A stretch of 11,868 bases of DNA from Verrucomicrobiia bacterium (GCA_947460915.1 CANHKJ010000069.1:1-11868); one strand, 5' to 3'; numbered from the stretch's first letter, positions 1 to 7,099 are shown. Numbers and translations are program-made. The notes: generated by a model not told the origin, from the letters alone.

Positions 1-1577
1 CGATTGCTCAGATCGCCAACTTGATACCCGAAAGTGCGGGCGATCTCGGCATAAGAGTTGAGCTTATCAAAATCAGGGTCTTCGTGCACGCGGTAGATCA
101 CGGGTTTCTGTTTGCGCTTCAGCGCCAATGCCACGGCATCGTTGGCCGCTAGCATGCATTCTTCGATGAGTTGGTGACTGCTCGTGTGGATGACCTCGCG
201 GACCTCGCAGGCTTGTCCTTTGTCATCAAGGATCACGCGAAATTCGGGAAACTCCAGATCGAGCGAACCATTCTTGAAGCGAAGGGTGCGCATGCGCGAT
301 GCCATGACCCACGCCTCCCGCACCATCGCAGTAGCAGCAGGATCGCCGCTATTGTCTCCATCCAGCATGGCCTGTGCTTCTTCATACGAAAGCTTAGCGC
401 GGCTGTGGATGACAGCATCGACAAATTCGGCTTTGGCAATGTGGCCGTTGTGATCAATCTCTAACAGCGCACATTTTGTTAGGCGATCCACATCAGGTTT
501 GAGTGAGCAAATGCCATTGCTGAGTTCAGGAGGAAGCATCGGCAATACGCGATCGACCAAATACGTCGAGTTGCCGCGCTCACGAGCTTCCTTATCCATG
601 GCGGTGCCAGGTTTCACATAGTAGGAAACATCGGCAATGTGCACCGCGAGTTTCCAACCAGTTGAAACTTTTTCCACCCAGATCGCATCGTCGTGGTCCT
701 TGGCATCGGCAGGGTCGATGGTCATCACCAATCGATCGCGCCAATCCTCACGGCGCTTGATTTCCTCGGTGGGAATGGTTTCGGGAGTCGCATGTGCTTC
801 CTTCATCACGACATCAGGGAATGTCGTACGCAAGCCATTGCGGTGAATCACCGATAAAATATCCACCCCTGGATCACCCGGCCAGCCTAACACCTCTACG
901 ACTCGACCCTTCGGTGTTTGCTGCGGTTTGTCCCAGCGATCCAGTTCTAACACCACCAATTGTCCATTCTGTGCGGTGCTATCGACACTGAGATCGACAT
1001 TACCTTTGAGTGCCACATCATCGACCTCCACCCAAGTGAACTTTGCCTTCTTGCGGAAAATTCCGATCACCTTGCCACTGCGGCGTGATACCACTTGCGC
1101 CACCTTGACTTTCGGCGCGGTTTCTTCGGGGGGCAGTTCCTGCACCTTGTCTTGGCTGCGCAAAAATTTCGGTGCTGAGAGCACGGAGACTAACACTTTG
1201 TCGCCGTCCAATGCTGTGCCGCAGTCGCGCTGCTCAGCGCGGAAGCGATCAAATTGCGTAAAATCCCAGCCAACGTTTTCGGGGGCCTCGATATCGGCAT
1301 AGACCCATGCAAAACCACGTGGTGCGAAGCGGATGGTGCCGACGAGTTGCTTGGGCGTCGCTCCCGTTTTGGATTTGCCTTGGACTTTGGTGAGTGCGTA
1401 GCGTGACTGAGCTCCCCACGAGACCTTTCCGGTTTCGGTCAATCGGCGTAAAATGTCGCGTAGTTCGCCGCGATCTTTGGAGGCAATGCCCATCGCACGT
1501 GCGAGTTGGGATTGATCCATCGGGCTGTAGTCTGGCGCGCTCATGAAGCGCAGCACAGCTTGTTCGTTTACTTTCAT
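1..1577 (-). CDS. rnr: Ribonuclease R (3'-5' exoribonuclease), C-terminus cut by window edge
   Basis: RNase R is a processive cytoplasmic 3'-5' exoribonuclease that degrades structured RNA and takes part in mRNA and rRNA quality control. The reading frame is open from an ATG at 1577-1575 down to the window edge, giving 525 visible codons. Residues 1 to about 65 look like the N-terminal winged-helix region, followed by cold-shock-like OB segments and then the RNB catalytic domain. The metal-binding signature is intact: D288, D294, D296 and D297, with the same +6, +8, +9 spacing as the E. coli active-site aspartates. The rest of the RNB domain and the S1 domain lie beyond position 1, since family members usually have 700-800 residues. 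The ATG is supported by a promoter-like sequence ending 6 bases upstream and by the lack of a Shine-Dalgarno sequence. The gene lies 59 bases downstream of a same-strand DUF2071 gene but appears to have its own promoter. Family identity is very secure. Confidence 0.96.
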   Translation of the reverse strand, partial: MKVNEQAVLRFMSAPDYSPMDQSQLARAMGIASKDRGELRDILRRLTETGKVSWGAQSRYALTKVQGKSKTGATPKQLVGTIRFAPRGFAWVYADIEAPENVGWDFTQFDRFRAEQRDCGTALDGDKVLVSVLSAPKFLRSQDKVQELPPEETAPKVKVAQVVSRRSGKVIGIFRKKAKFTWVEVDDVALKGNVDLSVDSTAQNGQLVVLELDRWDKPQQTPKGRVVEVLGWPGDPGVDILSVIHRNGLRTTFPDVVMKEAHATPETIPTEEIKRREDWRDRLVMTIDPADAKDHDDAIWVEKVSTGWKLAVHIADVSYYVKPGTAMDKEARERGNSTYLVDRVLPMLPPELSNGICSLKPDVDRLTKCALLEIDHNGHIAKAEFVDAVIHSRAKLSYEEAQAMLDGDNSGDPAATAMVREAWVMASRMRTLRFKNGSLDLEFPEFRVILDDKGQACEVREVIHTSSHQLIEECMLAANDAVALALKRKQKPVIYRVHEDPDFDKLNSYAEIARTFGYQVGDLSN

Positions 1578-1583
1578 GGTCGT

Positions 1584-1612
1584 ACTATGAGTGATTTTTC
1601 CCTCTGGGGCAA
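1584..1612 (-). promoter_or_regulatory. Candidate rnr promoter, leaderless type
   Basis: On the minus strand a -35-like TTGCCC (1612-1607) is followed after 17 bases by a -10-like CATAGT (1589-1584). Each box matches the sigma70 consensus at 4 of 6 positions. Exactly 6 bases separate the -10 box from the rnr ATG, so transcription would start at the A of the start codon. The boxes are modest alone, but the same geometry recurs at other genes here. Confidence 0.45.
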
Positions 1613-1636
1613 TGTTTTTCCGCGTGAGACAAATCT

Positions 1637-2374
1637 CTAACAATGGTGACGCCGCAAGGGGAAAACCTCGACGTTGACGGTTTCTGCACTGAGCACAGAT
1701 TCGATGGGGAATTCCAATTCATCCCACAAAGCGGGCAGGGGAGACATGAGTTCGCAACGAGCCTGCTGAAAGCGATAGGGTGCGTGATGCACATCACCCG
1801 TAAAAATGTGACCCGCTTCGTTGGCTGAAAAAAGTCGATATCGCTCTAGCAGAAAATGTTCCAGTGTGCCCGCTGTTGCTTCTTTTCCTTCGCGGCATGC
1901 TGCATAGCGATAGTGCGCGACGCTGTTTTCTCCGTCGCGTTGGCATGTGTAGTCGATGAGTCCATCTTGTTGCGATGACTGCATTCTTGCGTGTTCGTAA
2001 GGGAGGTGGAAAAATTGCTGCGCTAGCGAGACAGCCAGAGCCTGATTGCAGTCTAACGAAAAAAACCAGACGCCGGGGTTGCCTGCATCATCGTGCACAT
2101 AGGTGCGCACATTGAGCTCGAGAAACCATGAGATTCCAGGCACTGGAGGCAGGTAGCAGGGGCGAATGCGATTCATGAAAAATGGCACGATGCCGACCCA
2201 TGCATCGTTTTCAAAAGTATCGATCCACAAGCCTTTGGGTAGTCGTTTTTGCAAATCCTCTGCTTTCATGCGTCCGTGCAGAAAAAGCAAATTTGCCCAC
2301 TGTTGCTTCATCACAGAAGGTCCAGAAGGCCTCTTTTGCATTCGTTGTCGATCCGCTAGAGTGGGTGTGATCAT
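1637..2374 (-). CDS. DUF2071 / YqjF family protein
   Basis: This is a soluble protein of the DUF2071 family (Bacillus YqjF type), whose biochemical function is not established. Diagnostic stretches are MKQQWANLLFLHG near the start, an aromatic-rich WIDTFENDAWVGIVPFFMN block, a PPVPGISWFLELNVRTYV block and a FHLPYEHARM block. These match the conserved core of the family, and the total of about 245 residues is normal. No signal peptide or membrane span is seen. The frame is open further upstream, with ATGs at 2416 and 2398. I chose the ATG at 2374 because it leaves the family's usual lead of about 20 residues before the MKQ motif and because a -35/-10-like pair ends 6 bases before it. The longer starts remain possible. 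The stop is TAG at 1639-1637. The gene is divergent from the MscS-like gene and runs toward rnr, with which it has no evident functional link. Confidence 0.85.
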   Translation of the reverse strand: MITPTLADRQRMQKRPSGPSVMKQQWANLLFLHGRMKAEDLQKRLPKGLWIDTFENDAWVGIVPFFMNRIRPCYLPPVPGISWFLELNVRTYVHDDAGNPGVWFFSLDCNQALAVSLAQQFFHLPYEHARMQSSQQDGLIDYTCQRDGENSVAHYRYAACREGKEATAGTLEHFLLERYRLFSANEAGHIFTGDVHHAPYRFQQARCELMSPLPALWDELEFPIESVLSAETVNVEVFPLRRHHC

Positions 2375-2380
2375 TTTCGG

Positions 2381-2409
2381 AACATCCACCCGCGGCATAA
2401 TGCCGTCAA
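2381..2409 (-). promoter_or_regulatory. Candidate promoter for the DUF2071 gene
   Basis: On the minus strand TTGACG (2409-2404) is followed by a 17-base spacer and GATGTT (2386-2381). The -35 box matches at 5 of 6 positions; the -10 box is weak, at 3 of 6. It ends 6 bases before the ATG at 2374. If real, the longer starts at 2398 and 2416 are excluded. Confidence 0.35.
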
Positions 2410-2456
2410 GTCGCATTTGTTATGCAATGATCCGCATCCTTTCCTGCATGCCTTCG

Positions 2457-2485
2457 TTGACGTAGCGGACATTTGCCCTTACAAT
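2457..2485 (+). promoter_or_regulatory. Promoter of the MscS-like/NAGPA operon
   Basis: TTGACG (2457-2462), a 17-base spacer and TACAAT (2480-2485) form a strong sigma70-like promoter with 5 of 6 matches in each box. Only 11 bases separate the -10 box from the ATG at 2497, so the leader would be about 5 bases, with no room for a Shine-Dalgarno sequence. A TTG at 2473, which would extend the frame, lies inside the promoter and is therefore not the start. Confidence 0.65.
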
Positions 2486-2496
2486 ATCTCGCTCCC

Positions 2497-4185
2497 ATGA
2501 TCCGCTTTCCTTATTGGCTCTTGCTTTTTATCTGTTTTTCGCCCTTGTTGGCGCAAGAACCTGATGCCCCGACACCACCTGCTGAGGTGTCCAAAGTCGA
2601 GGCTCTAGAGGCGCTCACCCTTGCTCTTAATACCGAGGAAAAAGATCGTACTTCGCAGCGTGAGTTGCTCAAGAAAGCAGTTACCGATGAGCAAAAAGCT
2701 GAGCTCGGCACCGAGATTGACCGCATTAGCGCCCGCATCAAGGAGATCAAAAGAAATCTCACGACCACGGCAACGGGCATTGTTTCCACAGATACCGATG
2801 CCGCCGCAGAGGCTGCTCTTTCCTTAAACGAAGAGTTGAAAAACATCTTCCATCCGTTGATTCGCGAGTTGAGACAGGCTACAGCTCAGCCACGTGAGAT
2901 CGAAAATCTCGCCATCGAATATGCGCGCTGGAAAGCCAAGGAGCAGCTTGCTGATCAAGCCGTCCTCAATGTCGAGCAATTGCTCTCAGAAAAACCCAGT
3001 GCGGAACTTTTGGAGGAATTGCAGTCGATCAAAAAAAGCTGGGAGAAGAAACGCCAAGAGGCGCAAGGGTTCGCTGCCAACACGAGTTTTCAGTTAGAAG
3101 AGCGCAAGCGCAATGCTCCATCGGTAGTGAAATTACTCACCAGTTTGCTCTCGAATTTCTGGAAAAATCGCGGGCTCAGTTTGTTGCTCGCTTTCATCGC
3201 GTTGAGCCTTGTTTGGTATGGTAGTCTGGCCATATATCTTCGCCTGCGGGTCTACAGCCCGGTGCATCGCCAGCAAAATGATTCATTCGCCACGCGCTTG
3301 CTAGATGTCCTCGCGAAGTTCGCTGCATTTTTCGCAGGGATCTTTGCCGCAGTCATCGTGCTTTATGTTCGCAATGATTGGCTTTTGCTTACCGCGATGC
3401 TGATTTTACTGTTCGGTCTCATCTGGGCCTCACGAACAGCTCTACCGCCCTACTTTGAGCAAATCCGCTTGATCCTCAATCTCGGCACCGTGCGACAAGG
3501 AGAACGTGTGATCATCAATGGCTTGCCTTGGCGCGTCGATACTTTGAATTTTTTCTGTGTCTTGCGCAATCCAGATTTGACTGGTGGAGTGCTGCGGCTG
3601 CCTGCTAAGACGATGCTGTCATACCACTCGCGCCCTACCATGCCCAAAGAGCCATGGTTTCCCTCGCACGAAAATGATTGGGTCAAGCTTGATGATGGAG
3701 TCTTTGGAAAAATCGTGCAGCAAACGCCCGATCAAGTGGTCATGGTCAAACTTGGAGGTTCTTATAAAACCTATGTCACCAGCGCCTATCTTGCAAAAAA
3801 TCCAGAAAACATTACACCCCAGTATCGCGTTAGCACGCTATTTGGACTTGATTACCAATACCAAAAGCTCGCGACAACGACGGTTCCCGCAATCATCCGC
3901 GATACCATCTACAATATACTCGTAGAGCGCTACGACAAAGAAAACATTAAGTCGGTCAATGTCGAGTTCGCCTCGGCATCATCATCTTCGTTAGACTTCC
4001 AGATTTCTGCCGACGTCGATGGATCATTGGCGTCGCAGCACGATGTGATCAAGCGTCTATTGCAATGCGGAGCTGTAGATGCAGCTAACGAAAATGAATG
4101 GGTGATTCCGTTTCCGCAACTCACATTGCATAAAACCGATGAATCAAATCCGGCACCAACTCGTCCTATCTTTCAACAACCATGA
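2497..4185 (+). CDS. MscS-like membrane protein with periplasmic coiled coil
   Basis: This is a 562-residue inner-membrane protein related to the small-conductance mechanosensitive channel (MscS) family, which opens under membrane tension to release osmolytes. Residues 1-19 are a signal peptide ending LLA. Residues 32 to about 210 are charged and helical, probably a periplasmic coiled coil. Hydrophobic spans lie near 227-249, 272-292 and 294-313. An MscS-type beta region follows: GERVIINGL at 335-343, then a second similar unit from DWVKLDDGVFGKIV (394-407) to about 440. The C-terminal domain ends with IPFPQLTLH (537-545), close to the IPFPQ ending typical of MscS proteins. The pore helix is divergent from E. 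coli MscS, so channel activity is inferred. ATG 2497 is preferred over the TTG at 2473 because it starts a proper signal peptide just after a strong promoter. The stop overlaps the start of the next gene by 4 bp, so the two genes form one operon. Confidence 0.78.
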   Translation: MIRFPYWLLLFICFSPLLAQEPDAPTPPAEVSKVEALEALTLALNTEEKDRTSQRELLKKAVTDEQKAELGTEIDRISARIKEIKRNLTTTATGIVSTDTDAAAEAALSLNEELKNIFHPLIRELRQATAQPREIENLAIEYARWKAKEQLADQAVLNVEQLLSEKPSAELLEELQSIKKSWEKKRQEAQGFAANTSFQLEERKRNAPSVVKLLTSLLSNFWKNRGLSLLLAFIALSLVWYGSLAIYLRLRVYSPVHRQQNDSFATRLLDVLAKFAAFFAGIFAAVIVLYVRNDWLLLTAMLILLFGLIWASRTALPPYFEQIRLILNLGTVRQGERVIINGLPWRVDTLNFFCVLRNPDLTGGVLRLPAKTMLSYHSRPTMPKEPWFPSHENDWVKLDDGVFGKIVQQTPDQVVMVKLGGSYKTYVTSAYLAKNPENITPQYRVSTLFGLDYQYQKLATTTVPAIIRDTIYNILVERYDKENIKSVNVEFASASSSSLDFQISADVDGSLASQHDVIKRLLQCGAVDAANENEWVIPFPQLTLHKTDESNPAPTRPIFQQP

Positions 4186-4931
4186 TGAAACGAATTTTTC
4201 TCGCATTGACCTCAATGTTACTAAATGCCGTTGCTGCTGAGCCGCTGCGTGCGATTGTTGTGGAAACTCCGGCGCCGCGCTGTGTGACCACAACGGTGGG
4301 TGGGATTGCGATGCAGTGTGTGAGTTTTGACTCGCGCACACACTTCATGCGAGTGCTTGATCAACCCAACGGTCCGGGCACGCAGTGGACTCATGTGCAA
4401 GCAGCTGCGGAATCAGTGAGCGGCCTCGCTGCAATCAATGCCGGATTTTTTACGCCTCAAGGAAAACCGCTAGGCGTGGTGATCGCGAATGGGAAAAAAG
4501 CAGGTAGCAACAATCCTTCATCACTGGGCGCTGGAGTCTGGTATGAAGCGCATGGGAAAACGGCAATCATTCGGCGTGAGCGCTGCAACTTCAACGCGCC
4601 TCATTTGATGCAGGCCGGTCCTTTTCTCGCGGAAAAATCTTCTGCAGTCAAAGGTCTGGATGCCGCAAAAACCAGCGCGCGCAGCTTTATTGCTTGGGAT
4701 GGTGGCACAATGTGGATGATGGCGCGCACCGCACCATGCTCATTGTCTCAATTGGCAAACGCCATCGCCGGCGCTAGCCCCGCAGGTTTCCCGATCCAAA
4801 CTGCACTCAATCTCGATGGTGGACGTTCCGCTGAAATGTTTGTGTCTGATCAAGTCGAGGGCGGTGGGCTCTTCAATCGGCCCATTTGGAATAATCCTGT
4901 GCGTAACTTTTTGATTTTGCAGAAAAGGTGA
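4182..4931 (+). CDS. Secreted phosphodiester glycosidase (NAGPA domain) family protein
   Basis: This is a 249-residue exported protein of the phosphodiester glycosidase family (NAGPA domain, formerly DUF2233). Characterised relatives cleave sugar-phosphodiester bonds, for example removing GlcNAc from GlcNAc-1-phospho-mannose in lysosomal enzymes; bacterial substrates are mostly unknown. Residues 1-19 form a signal peptide ending AVAA. Family motifs are NAGFF (86-90), GVVIANGK (98-105), QAGPFL (144-149) and LNLDGGRSAEMFV (209-221). The last contains the conserved Asp-Gly-Gly-Arg-Ser active-site block. The length and order cover the whole domain, so the gene appears intact. Its ATG overlaps the stop of the MscS-like gene (ATGA), which implies translational coupling; a second ATG at 4185 is an equally possible start. 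No promoter was seen between the two genes. A periplasmic or outer-surface role in processing a phosphodiester-linked glycan is plausible, but the substrate cannot be named. Confidence 0.87.
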   Translation: MMKRIFLALTSMLLNAVAAEPLRAIVVETPAPRCVTTTVGGIAMQCVSFDSRTHFMRVLDQPNGPGTQWTHVQAAAESVSGLAAINAGFFTPQGKPLGVVIANGKKAGSNNPSSLGAGVWYEAHGKTAIIRRERCNFNAPHLMQAGPFLAEKSSAVKGLDAAKTSARSFIAWDGGTMWMMARTAPCSLSQLANAIAGASPAGFPIQTALNLDGGRSAEMFVSDQVEGGGLFNRPIWNNPVRNFLILQKR

Positions 4932-4958
4932 AAGTTTTAAGTTCTGCGCTTAAAACTT
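4932..4958. terminator. Palindrome between convergent genes, possible bidirectional terminator
   Basis: A perfect 10-bp inverted repeat (AAGTTTTAAG, 7-base loop, CTTAAAACTT) starts one base after the stop of the NAGPA gene and lies 26 bases beyond the stop of the convergent HlyC/CorC gene. The stem is AT-rich and no clear T run follows, so it is a weak intrinsic terminator at best. Its position between converging genes suits a bidirectional end signal. Confidence 0.45.
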
Positions 4959-4984
4959 CATCAGGCTAAAAACTCAAAACGAGA

Positions 4985-6385
4985 TTACTTCTCCTCTTCT
5001 TCCGCATCTTCTTGCATGAGCTTACGGAAGTGAATTTGGCCGACCAGGCGATCGTCCACGCTGGTCACGCGCGCTTCATAACCAAGGAATTGTAGGGTTT
5101 CTCCTAGTTCGGGAAAACGTCCGAGTACTTGCGTGATGTAGCCGCCCACGGTGGTCACTTCACCGCTCTCGATGTAGAGGTCTTCTTCGAAATCTGCTAG
5201 ATCATTCAGAGTCGTTGTGCCTTCGACGATAAACTCTTGTTCATTGATGCGGTGGAAGTCGGATTTGTCATTGTCGAATTCGTCTTGAATGTCGCCGACA
5301 AGTTCTTCGATGACGTTGTCGAGAAAAACGATGCCACCAATGTGACCAAATTCATCAGCCACGAGTGCCATGTGCGCGCGTTCTTTGAGGAAAAATTTCA
5401 ACAACACGTCAAGCGGCATGGTTTCAGGTACCACCTTCATTTCACGCTTGATGCGCATGAGATCAGGGTCGGGCTCACCCATCAGTTTGATAATGTCCTT
5501 GATGTGAATCAGCCCCAGTGTGTTATCAAGGTGACCTTTGACTAACGGAAAGCGCGTGTGCTTGGATTTATGGGCAATCTCGATGGTCTGCGCAAAGGGT
5601 TGATCGGCATCGAGATAAACAACATCGCCGCGGTGCGTCATTACATCGCGCACCCAGACTTCATTGAGTTCAAGAGCATTGACCAAAATTTCCCGTTCGG
5701 TCTCCGTGACCTTCTGATTGCGCTCGCTCTCTGCTACGAGGTAGGCAAGCTCCTCAGCGCTGTGCGCGTGACCGTGTTCGTCGGCTGGCTCGATGCGAAA
5801 GACGTTCTTGAGAATCGAATTCGCGGCCCCATTCATCCAACGAATCGGGATCGAGAACAGGCTCGCAAAAATTTGCAACGGACGCGCGAGTTCAAGTGAG
5901 GTGGCTAGTGATTTGCGGATGGCAATGGATTTTGGCATCAACTCCCCAACGATTACATGCAATGCCGTAAAGGAAACGATCGCGATGATGAAGGAGATGG
6001 CTGAGACTACATCAACGGTCAGAATTTTCGCACCATTGAGTTGGGGGAAGAGATAGTATAATGTAGGGCCGACAATTTTTTCCACCAAGGGTTCACCGAG
6101 AAAGCCGAGGGCAAGCGAGGCAATGGTGATGCCGAGTTGGCATGCGGAGAGATACGGATCGAGATTGCTGGTCACCTCACGCGTCGCTTGTGCACGACGA
6201 GGTTTTGCCTTGGCAGCTGTCTCCAGTTGGCTGGGGCGGACTTTGACGATAGCGAACTCAGCGGCTACGAAAAACGCATTGAGTAGCAGGAAACACAACA
6301 TCCCTGTAAGGTAGAGAATAATCTGCCACAGTGGCGGATAATCCGTGGATGCAGAGGCGATGATGGGGAAAATCGAGTGCATCAT
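4985..6385 (-). CDS. Hemolysin/CorC family membrane protein (CNNM + CBS pair + HlyC/CorC domain)
   Basis: This is a 466-residue inner-membrane protein of the CNNM/CorC type. Characterised relatives act in magnesium or other cation efflux, and the old name hemolysin is historical. Residues about 20-200 form the CNNM (DUF21) membrane domain with several hydrophobic spans and the conserved VGELMPKSIAI motif (146-156). Two CBS motifs follow at roughly 245-300 and 315-370; the second includes VADEFGHIGGIVFLDNVIEE (342-361), typical of a nucleotide-binding Bateman module. Residues about 380-457 form the C-terminal CorC/HlyC domain, and the protein ends in an acidic tail (EDAEEEEK). The start is ATG at 6385 or the adjacent ATG at 6382. 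A TTG at 6388 could also be read, but the upstream fmdB-like stop (TGA) overlaps the ATG by one base (TGATG), a classic coupling arrangement. The gene is the last of the fmdB-hlyC pair and converges on the NAGPA gene. The transported ion is not determined by the sequence. Confidence 0.92.
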   Translation of the reverse strand: MMHSIFPIIASASTDYPPLWQIILYLTGMLCFLLLNAFFVAAEFAIVKVRPSQLETAAKAKPRRAQATREVTSNLDPYLSACQLGITIASLALGFLGEPLVEKIVGPTLYYLFPQLNGAKILTVDVVSAISFIIAIVSFTALHVIVGELMPKSIAIRKSLATSLELARPLQIFASLFSIPIRWMNGAANSILKNVFRIEPADEHGHAHSAEELAYLVAESERNQKVTETEREILVNALELNEVWVRDVMTHRGDVVYLDADQPFAQTIEIAHKSKHTRFPLVKGHLDNTLGLIHIKDIIKLMGEPDPDLMRIKREMKVVPETMPLDVLLKFFLKERAHMALVADEFGHIGGIVFLDNVIEELVGDIQDEFDNDKSDFHRINEQEFIVEGTTTLNDLADFEEDLYIESGEVTTVGGYITQVLGRFPELGETLQFLGYEARVTSVDDRLVGQIHFRKLMQEDAEEEEK

Positions 6386-6645
6386 CAAAGTTTTTCATAA
6401 ACGCCCTGATCACGGCGCTCAAGGATGGTGAATCCCGCTTTTTTGGCATCCACGACCGACATCGGTTTGGTAATCGTCGGGGTGTTGATCCGAGAAATAA
6501 CTTTTTTCACTGGATGCTTGCACAGAGGGCAGGCGAGAAGGGGTGCCCGATCCACGGGGCGGCGTAGTTCAAAACCCTTGGAGCATACGCGACACGATCG
6601 ACTCGGGTCTGCGGGAGATTCAGAAATATATTCGTAGATTGGCAT
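6385..6645 (-). CDS. FmdB-family zinc ribbon protein
   Basis: This is a small protein of 86 residues with an N-terminal FmdB-type zinc ribbon. The start MPIYEY is the family hallmark. Two Cys pairs, C18-x2-C21 and C39-x2-C42, would bind one zinc ion. The first CxxC comes later than usual because of a short insert (ESPADPSRS) after the MPIYEY strand. The C-terminal half is polar and has no recognisable domain. FmdB proteins were named as putative regulators of formamidase genes, but most have no proven function. The stop overlaps the start of the downstream CorC-like gene by one base, so the two are translated together and may share a role. No Shine-Dalgarno sequence precedes the ATG. Instead, a strong hairpin ends 6 bases upstream of it. 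Confidence 0.86.
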   Translation of the reverse strand: MPIYEYISESPADPSRSCRVCSKGFELRRPVDRAPLLACPLCKHPVKKVISRINTPTITKPMSVVDAKKAGFTILERRDQGVYEKL

Positions 6646-6683
6646 AAGAAAGACGCGGAACCGGGTAGTGTCCGATCCGCGTC
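6646..6683 (-). terminator. Terminator-like hairpin between rpsN and the fmdB-like gene
   Basis: On the minus strand GACGCGGA (6683-6676) pairs perfectly with TCCGCGTC (6659-6652). A further CGG/CCG pairing is possible inside, and TTTCTT (6651-6646) follows. This is a plausible intrinsic terminator for rpsN, 60 bases after its stop. The T run is short and directly touches the ATG of the fmdB-like gene, so the element could instead act as an attenuator, or as a leader structure controlling that gene. Confidence 0.6.
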
Positions 6684-6743
6684 GATATTCGCAGAGAGCG
6701 ATGTGACATCAAGCACAAAGCGTGCCTGAATGTGTGCCCGATA

Positions 6744-7013
6744 TTACCAGCTCGATTTGGTAACGCCAGGAATGAGTCCGGCGGAAGCCATTTCGCGGAA
6801 GCTGATCCGGGAGAGGCGGAAGCGGCGCAAGAATGCGCGACGACGGCCACTGAATTCACAGCGATTGACCACGCGTGTCGGACTTGCGTCACGAGGAAGC
6901 ATAGAAAGACCAACATAGTCTTTTTCTTGTTTCAATTTCATGCGCAGGTCGGCATACTTTGCCACCGTTGCTTGTTTGCGTTTATTTCGTGCGATCCAGC
7001 TTGCTTTTGCCAT
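6744..7013 (-). CDS. rpsN: 30S ribosomal protein S14, zinc-independent type
   Basis: Ribosomal protein S14 binds 16S rRNA in the head of the small subunit. The 89 residues MAKASWIARN to GLIPGVTKSSW match bacterial S14, including LPRDASPTRVVNRC (39-52), SGRRRAFLRRF (55-65) and the ending IPGVTKSSW. Only one cysteine (C52) is present, so this is the form without a zinc ribbon. The ATG at 7013 gives the canonical MAK start, although the frame runs 14 codons further upstream. The gene stands alone here: in most bacteria S14 lies in the large spc operon between L5 and S8, but here its neighbours are trxB and an fmdB-like gene. Promoter-like sequences lie just upstream and a terminator-like hairpin lies downstream, so it may be its own transcription unit. 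No Shine-Dalgarno sequence is seen. The window does not show whether a second S14 gene exists elsewhere. Confidence 0.95.
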   Translation of the reverse strand: MAKASWIARNKRKQATVAKYADLRMKLKQEKDYVGLSMLPRDASPTRVVNRCEFSGRRRAFLRRFRLSRISFREMASAGLIPGVTKSSW

Positions 7014-7027
7014 AATTCGGGACGCGA

Positions 7028-7055
7028 AAAATACCTGTATGCAGGGACTTGGCAA
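7028..7055 (-). promoter_or_regulatory. Candidate proximal rpsN promoter
   Basis: On the minus strand TTGCCA (7055-7050, 5 of 6 matches), a 16-base spacer and TATTTT (7033-7028, 4 of 6) end 14 bases before the rpsN ATG. The leader would be about 7 bases. The trxB promoter has the same 16-base spacer and the same 14-base distance to its ATG. Confidence 0.4.
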
Positions 7056-7069
7056 GCAAAAAGTGGGTT

Positions 7070-7099
7070 ATTTTAGAAAAATATCTCAAATGGCTTCAA
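7070..7099 (-). promoter_or_regulatory. Candidate distal rpsN promoter
   Basis: On the minus strand TTGAAG (7099-7094), an 18-base spacer and TAAAAT (7075-7070, 5 of 6 matches) could drive rpsN with a leader of about 50 bases. The -10 box is better and the -35 box poorer than in the proximal candidate. This AT-rich stretch gives many chance matches, so only one of the two may be used. Confidence 0.35.

Noticed and set aside
928..1302. 124-codon open frame on the plus strand opposite rnr
   Set aside because: Its composition is Ser/Thr-rich, as expected for a shadow of the real frame, and it has no motif, promoter or ribosome binding site.
1630..1640. Small GAGA/TCTC stem after the DUF2071 stop as a terminator
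   Set aside because: It has only 4 bp and no T run follows on the minus strand.
2473..2496. TTG-initiated N-terminal extension of the MscS-like protein
   Set aside because: The TTG lies between the -35 and -10 boxes of a strong promoter, and the added residues would push the signal peptide away from the N-terminus.
5237..5899. Plus-strand open frames of 102 and 113 codons opposite the CorC-like gene
   Set aside because: Both are complementary to the conserved CBS and CNNM coding sequence and show no independent features.
6386..6388. TTG start for the CorC-like gene
   Set aside because: Two ATG codons follow immediately, and the first overlaps the upstream stop as TGATG, a more typical coupled start.
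6684..6689. AATATC with an upstream TTGATG as an fmdB promoter
   Set aside because: The -10 box matches the consensus at only a few positions, and the resulting transcript would begin inside the hairpin. I could not support it.
7014..7055. Extension of S14 by 14 codons to an upstream ATG
   Set aside because: The canonical S14 start MAK is at 7013, the added residues match nothing in the family, and the extension runs through a promoter-like sequence.
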